This document shows, one piece after another, positions 61,009 through 64,000 of a stretch of DNA of 64,000 bases. The translations under genes were made by a program, and so were the position numbers. The DNA is from Microbacterium soli (GTDB lineage Bacteria; Actinomycetota; Actinomycetes; Actinomycetales; Microbacteriaceae), in contig NZ_BAABCP010000001.1 in the NCBI RefSeq assembly GCF_039539005.1, positions 1,364,001 through 1,428,000 of the forward strand, in the 5' to 3' direction. Position 1 is the stretch's first letter, and the number at the start of each line of letters is the position of its first letter. Under the pieces are notes generated by a model, which made no database searches, was not told the DNA's origin, and saw only the letters and a list, made by a program, of their open reading frames with translations.

Positions 61009-61641
61009 TCAGAGCCCGGCGAACCCCCGTACGAGCATGTGGGCGACGTCGTTCAGATGCTCGAGGGTCAGTGCCCGAGCGCGCTCGGGATCGTGCTCCG
61101 TGAGGGCGCCGAGGATTGCTCGGTGCGCATCGATCTCCTGCTGCGAAGTGATCCGCGTCTCGATGTGGGGGAGCAGGTGGTGCAGTCTGCGCACCTCGTC
61201 CACGAGACCCTCGAGCATGGCATGGACGCGGCGACTTCCGGAGATCTCCGCCAGTGCGAGGTGGAACTCGCGGGCGGCGAGGAGCGCGACGTCGAGTGCC
61301 GTGGCCGTGCTGTGGTCATCGAGGAGTCGCGTGAGGGATGCGATCTGCGCGCCCGTCGCTGAGCGCGCGGCCTCCTCGGCGAGGGTCGGTTCGATCATCC
61401 GGCGGATTGCGAAGATGTCGCGGACATCGCGGAGTTCGACGGGTCTGATGAGGTAGCCCTTGCGGGGCAGCACGACGACCCATCCGGAGTGGGCGAGGAG
61501 TCGGAGTGCTTCACGGACCGGTGTCTTGGAGACCCCGAACTCCTCGGCGAGGTCGGCTTCGTAGATGACGTCACCAGGTCGTCGTTCGACTCTGAGGATC
61601 TGATCGCGCAACCTGTCATACACATCATCGGTCAACGACAT
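61009..61641 (-). CDS. GntR family (FCD domain) transcriptional regulator
   Basis: A 210-residue regulator: winged helix DDVYDRLRDQILRVERRPGDVIYEADLAEEFGVSKTPVREAL (61515-61635) and FCD domain with likely metal His residues in REFHLALAE, HHLLPHIE and LEHLNDVAHML. ATG 61641 follows AGGAG. It is divergent from the NitT/TauT-type ABC operon and probably controls it. A degenerate fragment of the same 3' end lies at 51028-51182. Confidence 0.9.
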   Translation of the reverse strand: MSLTDDVYDRLRDQILRVERRPGDVIYEADLAEEFGVSKTPVREALRLLAHSGWVVVLPRKGYLIRPVELRDVRDIFAIRRMIEPTLAEEAARSATGAQIASLTRLLDDHSTATALDVALLAAREFHLALAEISGSRRVHAMLEGLVDEVRRLHHLLPHIETRITSQQEIDAHRAILGALTEHDPERARALTLEHLNDVAHMLVRGFAGL

Positions 61642-61718
61642 GCGGCAACTCTCCTGGGTGTCTTGTGGATCCGTCAAGCCGATCGAGCCGTGAGCGGGGC
61701 TTCGGATTCAGATATATC

Positions 61719-61758
61719 ACTATAACACTTGAGAAGTGCGGTATAGATATGACACTCT
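61719..61758. promoter_or_regulatory. divergent AT-rich promoter region with an inverted repeat
   Basis: CACTTGAGAAGTG (61726-61738) is a perfect inverted repeat around GAG, flanked by CTATA (61720-61724) and TATAG (61742-61746). TATAGT on the minus strand (61719-61724) is a likely -10 for the GntR gene. A candidate operator for that regulator. Confidence 0.5.
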
Positions 61759-62589
61759 GTGAGCACGTCGAAGATGACTGAGGGAAGGGCACGTGCCGTG
61801 ATCGCTCCGCAGAGGCCGACAGCAGTGGTGTCGCTGGTCGTGCAGCGCCTCGCGCTCGTGATCCTCGTGGTCGGGGCGTGGGAGATGATCGCGCGTTGGC
61901 TGGATGCACGCTCGATACCGTCGGTCGCGCCCGTGTTCGACGCGTCGCTGCACACCGTCGGCACCGATCGGTTCTGGAGTGCTCTCGGAGGCACGATGCA
62001 GTCCTGGGCGATCGGGATGCTGATCGCTTCGGGGGTGGGGGTGGCTCTGGGGCTGATGATCGGCGCGAGCCCGCTGCTGACCCGTGTCACGGGCGGCATG
62101 ATCGACTTCCTGCGGACAGTCCCGGCCATCATGCTGGTCCCGCTGGTGGTCCTCGTCCTCGGCGCCACGGCGGAGATGAAGATCCTGCTGATCGCGCTCT
62201 CGGCCCTGTGGCCCATCCTGGTGCAGTCCACGTACGCCATCGGCCACGTGGATCCGGTCTCGCGCGATACCGCGACCGTGTTCCGCCTGGGCAGAGTGCA
62301 GCGGATCCTCCGGCTGTACCTGCCCAGCGCTCTCCCGCTGATCGCGACGGGCATCCGGGTCGCCGCGACGGTGGCGCTTCTGATCTCCGTCGGCGCCGAG
62401 ATCATCACCAGCGCACCGGGGATAGGCCACGAGATCCTGCTGAGCCAGGCGAACGGGAGCCCTGCCCGCGCGTTCGTCTACGTGCTGCTGAGCGGTGCCC
62501 TCGGCGTGGCGATCAACCTGACGTTCCTGTTCGTCGAGCGGCGGGTCATCTTCTGGCACGGCATCCAGCAGCGGAAGGCCGCCTCATGA
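61759..62589 (+). CDS. NitT/TauT-type ABC transporter permease 1
   Basis: A 276-residue permease with six helices. The EAA loop is present as TATVFRLGRVQRILRLYLPSALPLI and GAEIITSAPGIGHEIL closes the core, as in SsuC/TauC proteins for sulfonates, nitrate, taurine and pyrimidine precursors. GTG 61759 is the first coding base pair of the operon; it overlaps the second permease by ATGA. Confidence 0.88.
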   Translation: MSTSKMTEGRARAVIAPQRPTAVVSLVVQRLALVILVVGAWEMIARWLDARSIPSVAPVFDASLHTVGTDRFWSALGGTMQSWAIGMLIASGVGVALGLMIGASPLLTRVTGGMIDFLRTVPAIMLVPLVVLVLGATAEMKILLIALSALWPILVQSTYAIGHVDPVSRDTATVFRLGRVQRILRLYLPSALPLIATGIRVAATVALLISVGAEIITSAPGIGHEILLSQANGSPARAFVYVLLSGALGVAINLTFLFVERRVIFWHGIQQRKAAS

Positions 62590-63353
62590 AGCTCAGGACC
62601 GTGGTCGCGCTCGAACTGGCCCTGCCCCTTGCGGTGGTGGCCGTGTGGTGGATCGTGTCCGATGACAGCTCTTCACCGTACTTCCCGCCGCTGCGCGAGA
62701 TCCTCACCGCATTCGTCGACACCTGGATGCGGGGTCGGAACCTCGATGTGCTGGGGATGACACTGCTGACCTTCGGCGTCGGGTACGCCATCGCGATCGC
62801 TCTGGGGATCACGGCAGGCGTGCTGCTGGCGGCGAGCCGCGCAGCCGCCGACTTCATCGCACCGCTGTTGGAGTTCCTGCGGGCGCTTCCCGCCATCGCG
62901 CTCGTCCCGGCGTTCATCTCCGCCCTGGGCACGGACATGAGGATGCGGGTGAGCATCGTCGTCTTCGCGTCGGTGTGGCCGGTGCTGCTGAACACCATCG
63001 ACGGCGTCCGCGGGCTGGATCCCGTGATCAGGGACGGCGTACAGGTCTTCCGCGTGCCGCGTCTCCAGGATCTGCTGTTCGTCACACTGCCCGGTGCGTC
63101 GCCGCAGATCTTCGCAGGGCTCCGCGTCGGGCTCGCGCTGTCGCTGATCGCCGTGATCGTCACCGAGATGGTCGCCTCCGCGGAGGGCGTCGGGGCGTTC
63201 GCGCGGGCCGCGCAATTCAGCTTCGACATTCCCGGAATGTGGACGGCGATCATCCTGATGGGAGTCGTCGGATTCGCGCTCAACAAATCGTTCGCACTCA
63301 TCGAGAAGAGGATTCTGAGATGGCACTACCGGATGCGCGCGGTGGCGTCGTGA
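62586..63353 (+). CDS. NitT/TauT-type ABC transporter permease 2
   Basis: A 255-residue paralogous permease (PLLEFLRALPAIALVPAFISALG; EAA loop DGVQVFRVPRLQDLLFVTLPGASPQIFAGL, 63034-63120). The presence of two different permeases suggests a heterodimeric channel, less common in this family, where a single SsuC-type homodimer is usual. Overlaps the ATPase gene by GTGA. Confidence 0.88.
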   Translation: MKLRTVVALELALPLAVVAVWWIVSDDSSSPYFPPLREILTAFVDTWMRGRNLDVLGMTLLTFGVGYAIAIALGITAGVLLAASRAAADFIAPLLEFLRALPAIALVPAFISALGTDMRMRVSIVVFASVWPVLLNTIDGVRGLDPVIRDGVQVFRVPRLQDLLFVTLPGASPQIFAGLRVGLALSLIAVIVTEMVASAEGVGAFARAAQFSFDIPGMWTAIILMGVVGFALNKSFALIEKRILRWHYRMRAVAS

Positions 63354-64000
63354 CCCTGGCACGCTCCGTGGAGGTCCACGAGGCGGCGAGCAGCATGGTC
63401 CGCTGCGTCGGGCTTCACCATGTCTTCGGAGCCGGGGCGACGGAGCGGGTCGTCCTCCACTCGGTGGACATCGACATCGCCGCCGGCGAGTACGTCTCGA
63501 TCGTCGGGCCCTCCGGGTCCGGCAAGACGACCATGCTGCGTTGCCTCGCCGGACTGCTCGCACCCAGCGCGGGTGAAGTCCGCATCGGCGGCCGGGTCGT
63601 GGCGGGCAGCACACCCGAGAACCTCGCGGTCGTCTTCCAGGACTACAGCAGGTCGCTGCTGCCCTGGCTGTCCATCACGTCCAACGTCACTCTGCCGCTG
63701 CGGGGCAAGGGCGTTCCGAAGGAGGAGCGTCTGCGCCGTGCCCAGGAGGCGCTGACGGCCGTCGGGCTCGCGAGGAGTCATCGACAGTACCCGTGGCAGC
63801 TGTCGGGCGGGATGCAGCAGCGGGTCGCGATCGCACGGGCACTGGCGTACCGCCCGCAGGTTCTGCTGATGGACGAGCCCTTCGCGTCTGTGGATGCACA
63901 GACCCGCGCCGACCTCGAGGATCTGGTGCTCTCGCTGCGGAAGCAGTACGACATGACCGTCGTCAGCGTCACCCATGACATCGACGAGGCGATCTACATG
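63350..64000 (+). CDS. NitT/TauT-type ABC transporter ATP-binding protein, cut by the window edge
   Basis: The first 217 residues, read directly from the sequence; it runs off the end. GTG 63350 overlaps the permease stop. Walker A GPSGSGKTTM, Q-loop VVFQDYSRSLLPWLS, signature LSGGMQQRVAIARAL, Walker B LLMDEPFASVDAQTRADL and switch His in VTHDIDEAIYM. FQDYSRSLLPW is typical of SsuB/TauB-like ATPases. The binding-protein gene is not in the window and may follow. Confidence 0.92.
   Translation, partial: MTLARSVEVHEAASSMVRCVGLHHVFGAGATERVVLHSVDIDIAAGEYVSIVGPSGSGKTTMLRCLAGLLAPSAGEVRIGGRVVAGSTPENLAVVFQDYSRSLLPWLSITSNVTLPLRGKGVPKEERLRRAQEALTAVGLARSHRQYPWQLSGGMQQRVAIARALAYRPQVLLMDEPFASVDAQTRADLEDLVLSLRKQYDMTVVSVTHDIDEAIYM

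Overview
The window is 64 kb of high-GC DNA from an actinobacterium, most probably Microbacteriaceae and close to Microbacterium. This rests on gene content (cysteine-free L28/L33/S14 trio, HU-type protein, CopD-CtaG fusion, actinobacterial E1/E2 dehydrogenase), frequent GTG starts, constant 4-base stop/start overlaps, and a recurring TANNNT element 6-7 bases before start codons. No tRNA, rRNA, CRISPR array, transposase or integrase was seen. The assignment comes from reading, not from a search.

Layout. 0-4 kb: three paralogous NAD(P)-binding oxidoreductases divergent from an ECF41/SigJ-type sigma factor and a free-standing SnoaL-like protein; three matching promoter-like motifs (TGTCACA-N15-CGGTC) link sigma factor and oxidoreductases. 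4-18 kb: housekeeping and transport genes (hydrolases, cupredoxin lipoprotein, MATE, EamA and MFS exporters), a PadR/HAAS regulatory pair under a palindromic operator, purB apparently starting at CTG, a low-molecular-weight phosphatase, and a helical protein coupled to a lipase-like protein. 18-24 kb: hisC plus a MalY/PatB-like aminotransferase, then E1-alpha, E1-beta and E2 of a 2-oxoacid dehydrogenase. 24-33 kb: a zinc locus with a Zur-type box, ZnuA/C/B-like transporter, Fur-family regulator, YraQ-type permease and TIGR03943 partner, interrupted by a DivIVA-like coiled-coil gene. 33-39 kb: 3-methyladenine glycosylase, then a sugar locus (LacI regulator, Gfo/Idh/MocA oxidoreductase, binding protein, two permeases). 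39-41 kb: rpmB-rpmG-rpsN and an HU gene, both closed by strong hairpins. 41-50 kb: CopD-CtaG fusion, PIF1-like helicase, a serine-hydrolase-like lipoprotein lacking its catalytic residues, CopC, a YeiH-type exporter and other membrane proteins.

50-64 kb is the most distinctive part. A six-gene operon (esterase, Baeyer-Villiger monooxygenase, APC permease, glutamine-synthetase-like ligase, gamma-glutamyl hydrolase, SDR dehydrogenase) runs divergently from an aldehyde dehydrogenase and a GntR/FCD regulator. It combines a gamma-glutamylation amine route with a Baeyer-Villiger/esterase ketone route, which suggests catabolism of an amine whose carbon skeleton becomes a ketone. A degenerate copy of the 3' end of a second GntR gene lies about 10 kb from the intact gene in the same orientation, bracketing the island with direct repeats. 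The window ends inside a NitT/TauT-type ABC transporter operon.
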